This document shows positions 12,001 to 23,326 of a stretch of 27,252 nt of DNA, one piece after another. The stretch's first letter is position 1. The number at the start of each line of letters is the position of its first letter. This stretch comes from Phoronis ovalis (lineage: Eukaryota > Phoronida > Phoronidae): contig JAOXYB010044392.1 in assembly GCA_028565635.1 (NCBI GenBank), positions 1 through 27,252 on the forward strand, given 5' to 3'. The notes beneath the pieces are model-generated. The model was not told the origin of the DNA. It ran no database searches and saw nothing but the letters and a program-made list of their open reading frames with translations. Made by a program: the position numbers and the translations under genes.

Positions 12001-15000
12001 TGTATGCAGACGTGGTCGAGTTGTTTGCTTCAACGGGAGAATTACAGATATCTAGGACAACAAATAGACAATTGGAAAAAAATGTGCCAGAGAAATACTA
12101 GCTGGTATCAACGAAATAATTACACAGGACAAAATATATTGTTTCATGTTCATGTATTTAATTTTTAGTGTTATAAGTAAAAGTTGATGCTGTTTATTTT
12201 CTATTTAACAAATCTGTTTATTCGGACCAGTATTCCGTAAAAAGTTCAAAAGCACAGTTGATCGGTGGCAGGGAACTGCTATTGTACAAACGAAATTCGT
12301 TTTTTCTTTAGTAGAATTATCTGGCAAAACATTAATAATGCAGTACATATGAATGACGCATTTTTATGCAATATCAGATAATTATTAAATTAAATACCGT
12401 ATGAAAATAGTCAATTCATAAAATGTGATCAATTCATTGGTTGATATTTCATGCATGCAGAGTCAGTCAAACATATAGTCCACGCTCTTCATTCCATATT
12501 AAGTCACGTGTTAGAAAACCAATAAACTAATAATAAATGGACATTTGTCATAATATAACCACTTTAGTCATTTCGTGATCTCAATATTTCTGTTTTATTT
12601 TTTTTTGCTATGCAAAAATAGTAAAAATTAAAGCATTGATGACGTTAGGTTTTGTATTTAATGACACTTTTTTCAAGGATAATTTAATTATTCGTCAATG
12701 TATGAATACAATGATTACATAATATTTATATGTTAAAATATACTCACGTTCCGGTGTCACCCTGAAAATCGTTTTTTATTTTAAATGTTGAAATATTCTT
12801 TTTATCAGCATGAGTGTTATAGTACTTAACAGGATTTCAAGTCTCAGAAGTTTTAAATGTGCTGTTTTTTTTTAGGAAAGCTCTTAAGTTGTTGTACATC
12901 CCGTAATAAGTTTAATTAATATAATAGTCGACTGTAACTCATAATTTGACCTCAGAGGGTATATAACTTAATATGGTATAATTTGTTGGTACCATTATAT
13001 AGTTTAATACCATGGTCAAGTTTGGTATCATGGTACCATGGTACATATTACATTTGTTGTCGTCGTCGTTGAAAACACGTCCGTGGGCGATCGTACAGTT
13101 TTTAAGTCGATCGTACCTAAATATACAGAGGGGATGGAATGACGATTCTTGATCGGTTTGTAATTCCATAATCAACCGTTACTAAAGAAAGCAAGTATCC
13201 TCACATGTAACATTGCGTCACACGCAATGAATAGGTGCGAGAGGGTGCGAGGTTCCAACTCGAAATTTATGCACACTATAAATACCTGAATGGATGTGTT
13301 TATAAACGGACATAATTATCATCATTTTAAGTCAATACACAAAGAGATAATTAATGTCATATTCAGATGAGCTGTGTGATCAACTTGAGCTCGTCCATGT
13401 GAAGCAATTTCAAACGCTTAGTGCCGGCAATGGAAAATTATAACTGTAATTTCCTAAAAAAGTGGCATATTCGAAAATTATGAAATTTTGAATCCTGCTG
13501 GGTACTATGTCACTCACGCTGATAAAAATGTTTCAACGGTGTTTCAACAATGTTTTCACTTACTAAAACATTGAAACGAAGTTAGTACGAATTTCAAGCT
13601 GATAAGGGAACTTAACAATACCGAAAGGATACTATCCGGTAATTTGAGTTAAAACTTTTGAAATATGTCCATGAATAAACCACACACGTCCGTCTATCCA
13701 ACAGTTTTTGCGAAAACTCTCTACTAAATGATTAGTTAATACAGCATGTCTACACGTAGTACATGCATACAAAATCCATCTTTTTCAACAAATCAGAACA
13801 TATTATAATCATACATGTATATTAACAAATGTAAACGGATTTAGTGTTCAAAGAGGGTATTATGAGGAAGATCTCTGATCTGATCTGTTTGTAACAGTTC
13901 GGATGAGCATCTTTGACATTTTCTGTTGTCATAATAATATACCTGTTTGCAGCGATCTTACCAGTGTATGCAATAGAATATATCTTATTAGGTAAATAAA
14001 AAATAGATGATATCTATACCCTGGGGTTAATACTTATTTATATTTAACGAGTTTGATATGTTGCAAAGCTTATTTTTTGTTAATAACATTGATATAAACT
14101 ATAATGCTCTAAAGTGCAATAAAAAATATATGCGCCGCGATATTAGGTTTAGGCGCGTTACAAGCTTAAAAACGAAAACGGTCTTGCTTTGTATTTGGTT
14201 AGAATTTAATAAGTATTAAAAACGACGTTAGTTGAGAAGGTACGGATGCATCAGAGCTCAACAACAACAGAAACCTAGAAAATCTAATTTGCAATATGTA
14301 TTAGATACGAACTAATTTTTAGATTGATTTAGAGTTATATGTAAAGTGTCTGTCCATTCTATTTCATTAAAAATGTAAATTATTATAACCAAATATTTGC
14401 ATGAGATGTAGAAAACTTATATGATATATGGAATAAACGTGTATTAAATTATCGATGAAATTCTTAGAACTTAAGTATATTTATACTGTAGAAGTATGAT
14501 ACTGAGTGAGTTACAATAATTTTACTTTTCTGTTATTAATCTTACATAAGATATTTTATGAAAAGAAAGATAATAAATTACCTCAGGAAATTCAAGTAGA
14601 ATATTTGACTGACTTTCAGTAACAAACGCACTCTACGTTTAAACAAACGAGCCTTCCAAGCTCCATGAAATTCGCATCTTAGTACCACGTACACAGGTAT
14701 AGTTATTTTAAACAAATATTAATAAAAAAAATGTTTATTTCTTATATTACCATAAAGCTCCATTAGACATTTGGAGCAACCGTGAATATTTCCTACGATA
14801 CATATTTAGACTGCGCATTCAGGGATGTATATATTTGTATTATGACGATGACGTTAATAAATTATACAGTTTTCAAAGTAACAATAACGCAATTGGGAAT
14901 GTTTCATATATCTACCTACACATGTGTCACGCTTCAAAATTATAGTTAAATAAATAATTAAATAAAATATAAAATGCTACAACTTGTCATAATAAGAAGT

Positions 15001-15118
15001 TCAATGAAAATTGGTGGACAAGTATATATTCTCTTGTAATAATACTAAGATACTCACCTTGACTTGCGTGTAACAACAAAATAAAAATGAAAGACTTCTG
15101 AATAAATAATGCCGGCAT
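9037..15118 (-). CDS. mucin-like single-pass membrane glycoprotein, four coding exons
   Basis: Exons on the minus strand: 15118-15058, 12051-11794, 11395-11223 and 9225-9037, with stop TGA at 9039-9037. Intron phases 1, 1, 0 match at every junction, giving 681 bases and 226 residues. Residues 1-20 form a signal peptide with core SFIFILLLHAS. Residues 21-164 are rich in Ser, Thr, Asn and Gly, with N-glycosylation sequons such as NNST, NGTT, NATG, NESS, NITT and NTTT, and one cysteine. Residues about 177-199 form one membrane helix, followed by CCCC (200-203), a likely palmitoylation site, and a short acidic tail. The layout is that of a type I surface protein with an O-glycosylated stalk. I recognise no known family. 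Exon 3 could instead begin at 11380 (acceptor CACAG, same frame), five residues shorter. Its donor GTAGTT is weak, so missed exons between 11223 and 9225 are possible. Confidence 0.75.
11654..11675. repeat. second copy of the 22 bp repeat from 7674
   Basis: It is an exact 22-base match to 7674-7695, with similarity reaching three bases further left apart from one mismatch. It sits in the second intron of the mucin-like gene. Confidence 0.7.
12962..13050. repeat. cluster of TACCATGGTA-type palindromes
   Basis: GGTACCAT, TACCATGGT, GGTATCATGGTACC and ACCATGGTAC occur within 90 bases and can pair with one another in several registers. It is located in the first intron of the mucin-like gene. 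No function is evident. Confidence 0.55.
13502..13587. repeat. palindromic element of about 86 bp
   Basis: The core inverted repeat is AATGTTTT (13549-13556) with AAAACATT (13565-13572). It extends outward by GTTTC/GAAAC with a small bulge, and GTACTA/TAGTAC mark the outer ends. A second TTTCAAC on the left arm makes the hairpin imperfect. It lies in the first intron of the mucin-like gene and could be a tiny MITE or a chance fold-back. Confidence 0.5.
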
Positions 15119-17212
15119 TTTAGCAATCACAAAAGTAACATAATATCTATGTTCATAACGATAGTAATTTTCTTCAATAAAAGTTCAGTTTTGCGATGAA
15201 CAAACCACTCACGCAGTAGATGTTCATGCTTTGTAACCATACGATAGTACGTAACGGTGAGATACTTGATAGATCATCTTCTCGATAAACTTTCCATGTA
15301 AAGTCGATCAATCGACTTGTTAATAATTACCCAGGAAACTGTAAATTATTCCTTCTTTTTCTTGAACCACGTGCTTCCGATGGGTGAGGCTGTTAATGTG
15401 CGGGATTTATTGACGAGTATGAGTACAGGCATATTGATAACTCTGTTGTTTTTTTACTTTTATTTAATATTCTAAACTAATATGAACTGTTTTTTTTTTA
15501 CTTATAATTAATATTCTAAACCAACACAATGTCGTAGAACTATAAGCAAATAACCTCCAAACCCAGATAAAGGACTAACATGTGTTTGAAGTTTCAAGTG
15601 ATTATCTTATTACGCCATAATGGACAATGAAAAAAAATTAGAAAGCTACACTTCTTAGAAAACGGTCATTTACTAAATAAATTTAAAAAAAGTTTATTTT
15701 GGTTTGCTTAGTACACTGTTTTCACGGTAGTTCTTGTGTTTCTTGTGCTGTTCCACGTATTACGTAGTTGTCTGCACCATCACTGGTCCAGGACACTAAT
15801 ACTTGAGCTACGGTACACAAGAGACCCCAAAGTAAACTTAAAATCTTTCATTTCAGCCTCTGTTTCATTCCTTCGAGTGTATTTTGTGATAAACCTGGAT
15901 AAACAATAAAGGAAATAAAAAATACCTGATTTGGTATATATGTATAGGCTTTTATAAAATAATAAATCTCAAAGAAAACATACCTATTAAGTTAAGTACT
16001 ACAATTCATAACTCGATAACTTAGAAACTATTTTTTTTGTATTAATGATAATTAAAAATTGTTTACGTACTGTGTCTTAAGCTATTATATATATACTTTG
16101 AAAAACAATTTAATCATGTACTATGTACGTACATATATGTAGTTGTAAACTGAACTCGAGAAAAGTAAGCAAAATTAAATAAAAAAATCCTGGCTAAAAA
16201 TATGAAAATGGCAACCTTATCTAACGAAGTAACGCTTGCGAGCCTCAGTGACATTCACGTTATCATGTCATATATCTGATCATGTGTTCTTATATTTAAT
16301 ATTTTATCGCTCTAATTAATTCTAACATGCGCGTGGTTTATTTATTCATTAACCTAAAGGAAACACTGAAAACAAGATTGACCTTGCATTAATTTGTCTT
16401 TTTCTGATTCACTTTAGTTTAATAGCTGTCTAGGGAATGTATAAAAGGAGTCGCCACTTGAATGAATACCCTTAGGAAACTGTCATTGTTTTATGATTAT
16501 TAGTTGTGTCAATAATTAAATGTTAAGGTAAACAATAACCAATAAGTATGCAAAGGTCATTTAAAGGATGGCCCAGTAATCGCATTGGTAGATTTTGCAA
16601 TAGAAAAAAATGTCTTATAGCAATCAACTGCGAAATTACCAGAATAGTGTTGGAACTACTTTTTCAGAATACAAAAATGTATGTTTCAAAAATTAGAAAT
16701 CATTCTACACTTATACAAAGAAACCCGTGCGGCTACATTTATGATTGGATAAACTATATATTGTCGGCAGACGCGTATTTATGTCATTTTTTGAGACTCA
16801 TTTTTGTCTCTATTCGAATTAAAAATATACATATCTATTTGATGTGACAGAAGTTCAGGAAGTTTCTCGGAATGGTCTTTGGGCCACTTCAACCGAACTT
16901 AAAGCATAAATTCGCCAGACAAACATCGCAGAAAGAGTGCGTAGTGTATGTCAAGTGCTAAAGCTGCATGTAGATCCATGTACGTGACACAGAAGATATA
17001 GAACTGTTGTCGTCCAGTGAGGTGTAAGTCAATATGGTATGGGAGACTGATATTTTACAAATTGTCCTTATCCGGAAGGTTATCCGCCACCTTACTATCA
17101 TAATTTATTTACATAGAATATTATGCTTGTTCAGTATAGGTAAACAATACACAACAGTAATTTTAGTGCTAAAATGAATATAAAAATACATTTACGAGAC
17201 TCTGATTTCAAG

Positions 17213-17230
17213 TGGTGCCACCTGGCACCA
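17213..17230. repeat. perfect short palindrome TGGTGCCA-CC-TGGCACCA
   Basis: Eight-base arms are separated by two bases. On DNA this could be a site for a dimeric binding protein (the TGGCA...TGCCA class is bound by NFI-type factors, but the half-site order here is different). It lies 1.4 kb upstream of the CS-domain gene. Confidence 0.6.
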
Positions 17231-18204
17231 TAAGTAAAAGGTCTAGCACAATGCTTATAAAAAGATGCTGTAAAACAGTTATTCTACGAAAATGGCGCTA
17301 TTTTTTACACGGGCAAGATTGACTACCAATAACTCATATACGAAACTTTGTCCTGTTCATAAAGCAACCTCCTCTGGTACTAAAGTTGGGACATCAGTAA
17401 ACAAAAATCGGTGAAAAATCTCTCCGATGCAGAATACAAAAAATTCTATACTCTGCAAAATTTTGCACCTGCATCAGTAGATTCACACATATAATAGAAA
17501 GCCCTGGTTTCAAATGTAAGTCGATCGTGGTAATTAATCGATAAATGAATCAAAAATTCTGGAGGTGTTTACCCAGTTCTACTTTATCCGGCCTCATCAT
17601 TAGAGAGTATACTAGTACGTTGCATTGCGTTTTTCCGGAAATACTATTAAAGCGGAAAATACGTTTGCTTTTCGAGATGTTACCCCAACTTTGCATACAA
17701 AATCATGGAAAAGACTATTTGCACGTGAGTAAAAGATTAAATATGAAGAAAGTAAAAAATAAGAAAAAAACTATTATTTAATTCTTTATGTGCTAGATCT
17801 ATTGCCCTGGTTGCACTACGCAAATAGTGTACACTAAATACTCTTTGAAGGCACCGGCATAAAGAAATGTTTAGAAAAAAATTTCTGGTCGCATACACGG
17901 TCAGGGTAGGTTTAGCACCGTCCAATAGGCGTAAACATGCACGCAATTAGACCCAGGACGAAGCGTTCTTGGAGCTATAACTATTTTTGTCTTTGTTTAC
18001 ATACCAGTTTGCTCATTTGCCTGTGATCGATTAATACGCATGCACTATTTTCACTTCATTTATAATCTAGGTTCCGCATAGCGATAGATAGATGTAGGTC
18101 GAAATCCAATTTGTTATGCTCGTGAAAATTGCAATCTTTTAAAAACTAGAACAAACGAAGATAAAAAATATCCAATCGCAGATGAGGGCTATAGGTTTTT
18201 TTTT

Positions 18205-18386
18205 GCGAGCAGCGAGCATTGGAGTCTGTTAAGTCCGAGCAGCGAGCATTTTTTGTGGCGGCCAATTTTTAATTTTTTTTTGCTTTCTTTTTTATTTTGC
18301 AGCGAGGCATTTCGTTTTTTTTTTTTTTTTGGTTGTTAATTTCGTTATTAAGTGCGAGCATTGCCAATTTTTAGTGCGAGCATTGC
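18205..18386 (+). repeat. degenerate GCGAGCATT repeat region with poly-T tracts
   Basis: GCGAGCAGCGAGCATT is at 18205-18220, CCGAGCAGCGAGCATT at 18235-18250, a variant AGCGAGGCATT at 18301, and AGTGCGAGCATTGC at 18351-18364 and 18373-18386. GCCAATTTTTA also recurs between the units, and long T runs separate them. This looks like a decayed tandem or nested repeat about 220-400 bases upstream of the CS-domain start codon. Confidence 0.7.
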
Positions 18387-18600
18387 GCTCTGGGGGGAAC
18401 CAAGATGTCGGTGAGACTGACTTTGGTAACATTTTTGTTTAATGTCGAAATATCATATTTCTCCATTAAAACATACGGGAGGCGAGCTGTAAAGTAGTGG
18501 CGTACGTGCTCTTTTGCGGGCACTGTGAGAAAAGCCCCACCAGAGGGTCAGAAGTAAGTCAATTATATGTCCGCTAGAGGACGCGAATAACAACAAAGTA

Positions 18601-20263
18601 ATGGCGGCCACAACAGATGACGAGCAGGTGTCACTTGATGTTAGGTTGCCCCTTGGAGGTTTGTACTTGCTACCTTACTTCATTCCAGTCTGAAAAACGA
18701 GAGGAACTGTTTGGTATTAGGAAAAATTGTGTCCTGTGATACAATGGTGTATTCCATGAACCACGCCCCATGCCCAATGTTGACTATGTCTATGAATTTA
18801 TGATCTATTTATTTTTAATCAATTAATGTCTCGAATTTATAATGGAACTCATCCTTCAAAGATGCAACTAATTTCAAGTGTTATGCATTAAAGCTATTGA
18901 CTGTTAGTGTGATGATTCAATATCCTAGACACAGTCACTCATAATTTTAATAATTCATACCTAATACCGGCTAATATATATGTGCAATTTAATGCTATAA
19001 TAGTAACACTTCAATTTCTCGGGACACCGCACAATTCACATGATGCATACACGTGCAGGTATCCATGACCACAGAGCAATAAGATAACACTGTTTCTCAC
19101 CATCAAATCGACCTTTTGTAAAGTTTTGCTGTTTTTACATCTTTATATGAATGTGACTTGCAATAGAGGAACAGTTTATTCGCGGAAAGTAACGGAACTT
19201 TACTTCGCTCACAGCTGCCTATATGAAATTTTATTTGCCTTTCTTGTGGGGTGCCTGCAATCAGCGAATGAACATCCATGCTTTGAATTAGTACGCCAGT
19301 TGTCATGTTTGTGTTAATCATTGTTTTAAAATACCTGTTTCTTTCTTTTGTTCCTTAGTAACAACTGATGAAGAGGGAGAAAATGTAGTCCGAGTTACTG
19401 TTGTCATCCCAGGTCTTCAAGTAAAGAAGAGACCTGATGGATTGAAAATTATTAATAAACCAGCTAACTTTAAATTAATGGAATCTCCAAAATTTGAAGA
19501 AAGGTAAATTAGCATTGATGGCGATGCTATGTATATTTTGCTACAAAGCTGCTCCACGATGAAGGAATCAATCTCCTTTGTTAATTTATAATTCCATGCA
19601 GTGATTTACAGTAGGTATCAGTGTTGATATTGTTATGCAGCATCTGAATCTCTTTTTCCTCATTAAGTCACATACACTAAGCATGATAATTCCATATGTT
19701 CTTGCCGTGCATAACACACTGTAATGCCATTCCAATCATTACTGTGAAATACTTTAGCTACAGTAGTCTATCTCGTATCTTCTGTATTGTAGCAGAGTAT
19801 CAAACTGTCGTTGTAGTTTTATTTTATTTCCTTTCCAGATCTTTTAGCTTAGACCTGTCCCTCAGTAAAGACAAAAAGGCGGCTGAAAGATACCACTATG
19901 CTATCAGAAAACTTCCAGATGATATTATACCTGAAAACTGTCGTTACAAGGTATATACAAAATCTGTCGTAATTATTTTTGGTATATAGATCTTATTCTA
20001 TTATTTCGTTGTGGATCATATTGACCAATTTTGGAATATATTTTTAATAGACTACAAAGTTGTTTTTTTATTGCTGTAAGTAACGATGGATATGCAGCAA
20101 AAACAGAAAATGTATTATTTTATATTTAATTCTAATGTTATACGTTTTGTTATTTTAGTTAAAGAAGGATCAAGTTGTTTTGTTATTATACAAGAAGACA
20201 GCTCGCTCCTGGGCTCAAGAACTGGCTAATACTGGATTAGAAACTCTAATTGAGGATGAATAA
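18601..20263 (+). CDS. CS (p23-like) domain protein, CacyBP-type, four coding exons
   Basis: Exons: 18601-18658, 19359-19503, 19839-19950 and 20159-20263, with stop TAA at 20261-20263. Donors are GTTTGT, GTAAAT and GTATAT; acceptors are CTTAG, TTCCAG and TTTTAG. Phases 1, 2, 0 fit, giving 420 bases or 139 residues. The protein starts MAATTDDEQ. A beta-sandwich core begins with VVRVTVVIPGL (about 28-38), continues with FEERSFSLDLSLS (about 64-76) and the strand pair around NCRYKLKKDQVVLLLYKK, then the typical late Trp in RSWAQEL, and ends LIEDE. Spacing of ERSF..L, the PE..., K.KKD.V and KK...W elements most resembles the CS domain of CacyBP/SIP. It lacks room for the Siah-binding N-terminus and SGS C-terminus of that protein. 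CS domains commonly bind Hsp90 or its clients; that role here is inferred. Insertion of a 20-residue NKPANFKLMES segment is unusual. The start is supported by the short exon and good splice phase. Confidence 0.85.
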
Positions 20264-20541
20264 AACTAATTGAGTAATTAGTTAATTAATTATATAGCTC
20301 ATCGTCAAATATAAAAGTTTTTTATTAGAAGATCTGCCGTTCATATGTTTTTGTGATTGCTGCGGAATGTTCTCTTGCATGACTACTTTAATGTGTTATT
20401 CATTTCAAACTCAGCTGTACAGTGGATTTGATATTATTACGTTTAATTTGCGGTTTCTCAGGATATATTAACTGTCTGATTGCTTTATGAAGCAGTTTTT
20501 TTGTAGTATTTCATATGGAATTTTATAACATTTATAAAATT

Positions 20542-20547
20542 ATTAAA
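20542..20547 (+). terminator. candidate poly(A) signal (ATTAAA) for the CS-domain gene
   Basis: ATTAAA is about 280 bases after the stop. An AATAAA at 20259-20264 overlaps the stop codon itself and is probably too early to serve. Confidence 0.3.
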
Positions 20548-20621
20548 TCAGTCTGTGTAAGATGTTTTTTATCAGATGGAGTTCCTAGTTTAAAAGTATA
20601 TAGCTATTATTTTAAAGTACC

Positions 20622-20627
20622 TTTATT
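20622..20627 (-). terminator. candidate poly(A) signal (AATAAA) for the aerolysin-like gene
   Basis: Minus-strand AATAAA lies 224 bases downstream of the stop at 20851. With the candidate ATTAAA of the plus-strand CS gene about 75 bases away, the two convergent transcripts would end very close to each other. Confidence 0.35.
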
Positions 20628-20850
20628 GTAGATTTATGTTCTTGTAGTTAACTTAATAATATTGTATTATTTATGCTATAAGTGAATATACTACTATTAA
20701 CGCGACCTATATTACTGTCTTTATCTTAAACATTTTCCATTTTTAAAACATGTTAAAAGTTAAAGAAAATTTTAATTTCTGCACATGTCAGTTTCTGCTT
20801 TTAGTTCTTATTTTCAGGTAAATACAAATATAATATAACCAGCCATTTTG

Positions 20851-21615
20851 CTATTTAAGTGTTTCTTGATGCAACTGAACATGCTGTTCAATTCCGTAAC
20901 GAAAGTGACAACTACCATGAGTTTCATAACACACTGCTTGCTTCTCTATATGGAATCCTTTCAAACCATTTTCCAGTTCCTTCTTAAAGATTTCAGATAC
21001 ACTTCCATCAATTGATTTCACTAAGCTGTTGTTATCTTTGATATTGGTGATAGTAACGTGAACCACCCCTTGAAAACGACTGTTCACTGCAAATTTTCCT
21101 TGATATTCATCCTCATTGATAACTAGTTCTGCTGAAGTTTTAGTTTTTGATGGAACTTTAATTAGACTATCAACAGACCAGGTTAGTTCTTCTTCTAAAG
21201 TTTGTCCATGTGTATCAGTTACTTCAATATCTTTTCTAAAACCTGCATTAGCTTCAAAAACCTGGCATGGTGTCTGAAGTTTACAACTGAGTTCAAAACC
21301 AACAGAAACTCCTTTACTTATCTCAATTTCACAAATAGACCTTGTAACTCTTTCGGTCTTGAATGAATATTCCTGATCCATTTCTGTATGATTGGTAAAA
21401 AATGTCTTGAACAATACTTGTGCCTTAGGTTTCTGAGGCTTTGTTGTGTCGTCATACTGAGGCTCACTGTGTGTGAACTTCACTCTTCTCCAGTCTATGT
21501 ACATTTTCAATGCTTCTCTGGGGATTTTTGACTGATCTTTTGATTTTGTAACATCATACATTTTCCACGCCCATTTCTGAACAACTTCTTCTAAATCTAC
21601 AACATCTGTTGACAT
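20851..21615 (-). CDS. aerolysin-like (ETX/MTX2 family) pore-forming-type protein
   Basis: One uninterrupted coding exon of 254 residues plus stop. Residues 1-45 form a helical Trp-rich lead (KWAWKMY at 14-20). From about 66 to 250 the chain has the alternating polar/hydrophobic pattern of long beta strands. FFTNHTEMDQEYSF (72-85) matches the 'tNnT..dq..sf' start of the ETX/MTX2 domain. A Ser/Thr/Glu-rich alternating stretch around 126-150 would be the membrane-inserting hairpin by family position. KVPSKTKTSAELVI (153-166) fits the 'vPp.tk' strand. Five cysteines occur (95, 111, 117, 229, 236). There is no signal peptide, so secretion by the classical route is not predicted. Such proteins oligomerise and form beta-barrel pores in bacteria and in some animals, where they are thought to act in defence or endolysosomal biology. 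A splice acceptor (TTTTTTTTAG, ending at 21634) just before the ATG implies a 5' untranslated exon further right. A receptor-binding lectin domain is not seen. Confidence 0.85.
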   Translation of the reverse strand: MSTDVVDLEEVVQKWAWKMYDVTKSKDQSKIPREALKMYIDWRRVKFTHSEPQYDDTTKPQKPKAQVLFKTFFTNHTEMDQEYSFKTERVTRSICEIEISKGVSVGFELSCKLQTPCQVFEANAGFRKDIEVTDTHGQTLEEELTWSVDSLIKVPSKTKTSAELVINEDEYQGKFAVNSRFQGVVHVTITNIKDNNSLVKSIDGSVSEIFKKELENGLKGFHIEKQAVCYETHGSCHFRYGIEQHVQLHQETLK

Positions 21616-23326
21616 GATTTTTTTGTTTTTTGCCTAAAAAAAATATGTAAATATGTGGATGTAGTGAAACAGATCCTTGTTGCATTGCATGTAATACAAT
21701 TGTGCTGATTGGATTTTCCACGAGGTGTCGCCACTGCATATATTGCTTTTCTGTTAAATGCTAATCACCAAGATTCCGAAGCGCTTTTTCTTTGCTATCA
21801 GCATTTGAGATCACGAGAAACCTTTCCCAGTAAATACGTTATACTTAATATTTTGCATTACTTCATTAATGATCTTATTTCACTTCTAAGGTATATAAAC
21901 TTACAGCAATACCTCAGTACATACTTGAATGTAACAAAGTTTACATTGGTCATCGTCTTAAACGTGTTATTTTTACCAGCACGGTATAATTGATGATTAT
22001 AGTTTCACACGCGAATGACACTATTTACTTTTTATGCACGCAAAATAAAGAAATGTGAACATATCATTTTGAAATGATAATTTGTATATCAACAGGAAGA
22101 TCTGTCTGCTGTCTACTGTATTTAATGAATTATATGGAGGTCAAATCAATAAATGCGAACGTTCATAAAACTTGTGTGCAATTTTCCCTCGTGGTGCCAT
22201 ATTATCGTTATTATTAAAAGCTGATCTGTACACACGCGCACATTGGGGAATAAATACGGTGAAGTAAACTTTCCAAAACGAAAAGTGTCTAAATCAAAAT
22301 TTGTAAAAGTTGCCTTTTATGAAATTGTGAATCATTTTTAACACGTTTAATACAAGGCTGCTAAATCATGTAATTATATTGAATCCAAAATCCACACCTG
22401 GACCGACACTTGAAGATAGCGAATCATCTTCTAAAGGATCATAAGAATTTTATTACCAGCCGTTTATCGCAGTTCATGTTTGTCTTAGGAACGAAAACCA
22501 GCTCAAATATGTCTCTAATGATAGCTCCATATCGTTAGACAGGTGCATCACCGAAATATGATCCACGTAAATGAAATATTGGCAAGTGCAACAAAAATAT
22601 AATTTTAAAGCACCAAGGTTCTTACTATTATTGCTAGCCCAAAAAATAATATTTAGTTATATATTTTAAATATTACTTATTACTAAGTTAGAAATAACGG
22701 TAATTGATCTTTTGTTACATACTTTTGTTTAGTATCCGACTTTTATGATTGGTACGCTTAGCAAATTAATGTATTTTACTGAATTCTGGCAAAAAAATTC
22801 AGGGCTTTACAGACAATGCAAAATTTAGCTTACGACAACAGGATATGGTGTATTCTGATAAGCGAATTCCTTTCTTCCACGCCTTTTATTGGCAATCTTT
22901 TATACCCAAGTGTTCATAGATTGGGTGTTTTTTTCAATATTAAAATATATTAACTGATTTTAATGTTCACATATTAGATAAAATTCGTACTTGCGGTTTA
23001 TACTGATGTTATACAGTTAATTCATTTCGTATCTAGTATCGAATCAGAACATTGCACATCGCATACATGTAATAAAACAGTGGTGTATCATAGCCTGTAT
23101 GGGTTCCAGCTACTTTTATCATATTACTATATCTACTTCTACTTTGTGAACCCTAAACTCGAAAGTATTTGTAGAAATTAAGGACACATTCGTTCAATAT
23201 TTATAAATTTTCTACCTTTGTCAGTGCGTGATAACAGCTCCCTTGTCCTCTTAAACGTATTAATTGTAATTCAGGTGACAACGCTTATAACATATGCATC
23301 ATATCCCTCATCTGACTATTAATAAA

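Larger units (their letters stand above)
15119..18600. other. intergenic region between the divergent mucin-like and CS-domain genes
   Basis: The genes on either side are transcribed away from this 3.5 kb stretch, so it should hold both promoters. It is mostly AT-rich with homopolymer runs. A 99-codon frame at 16548-16847 shows no recognisable domain or matching splice signals. No tRNA or other RNA gene was seen. The repeat features at 17213 and 18205 fall within it. Confidence 0.5.

Noticed and set aside
12748..12761. 14-base microexon between TTTTCAG and GTGAGT in the mucin-like gene's first intron (minus strand)
   Set aside because: Splice sites look good, but inclusion after the phase-1 signal-peptide exon gives an immediate TGA, and 14 bases would break the frame to the next exon. 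It could be a decoy or a poison exon.
16548..16847. 99-codon plus-strand frame in the intergenic region
   Set aside because: Composition is that of translated AT-rich DNA, with no domain, signal peptide or neighbouring exon that fits.
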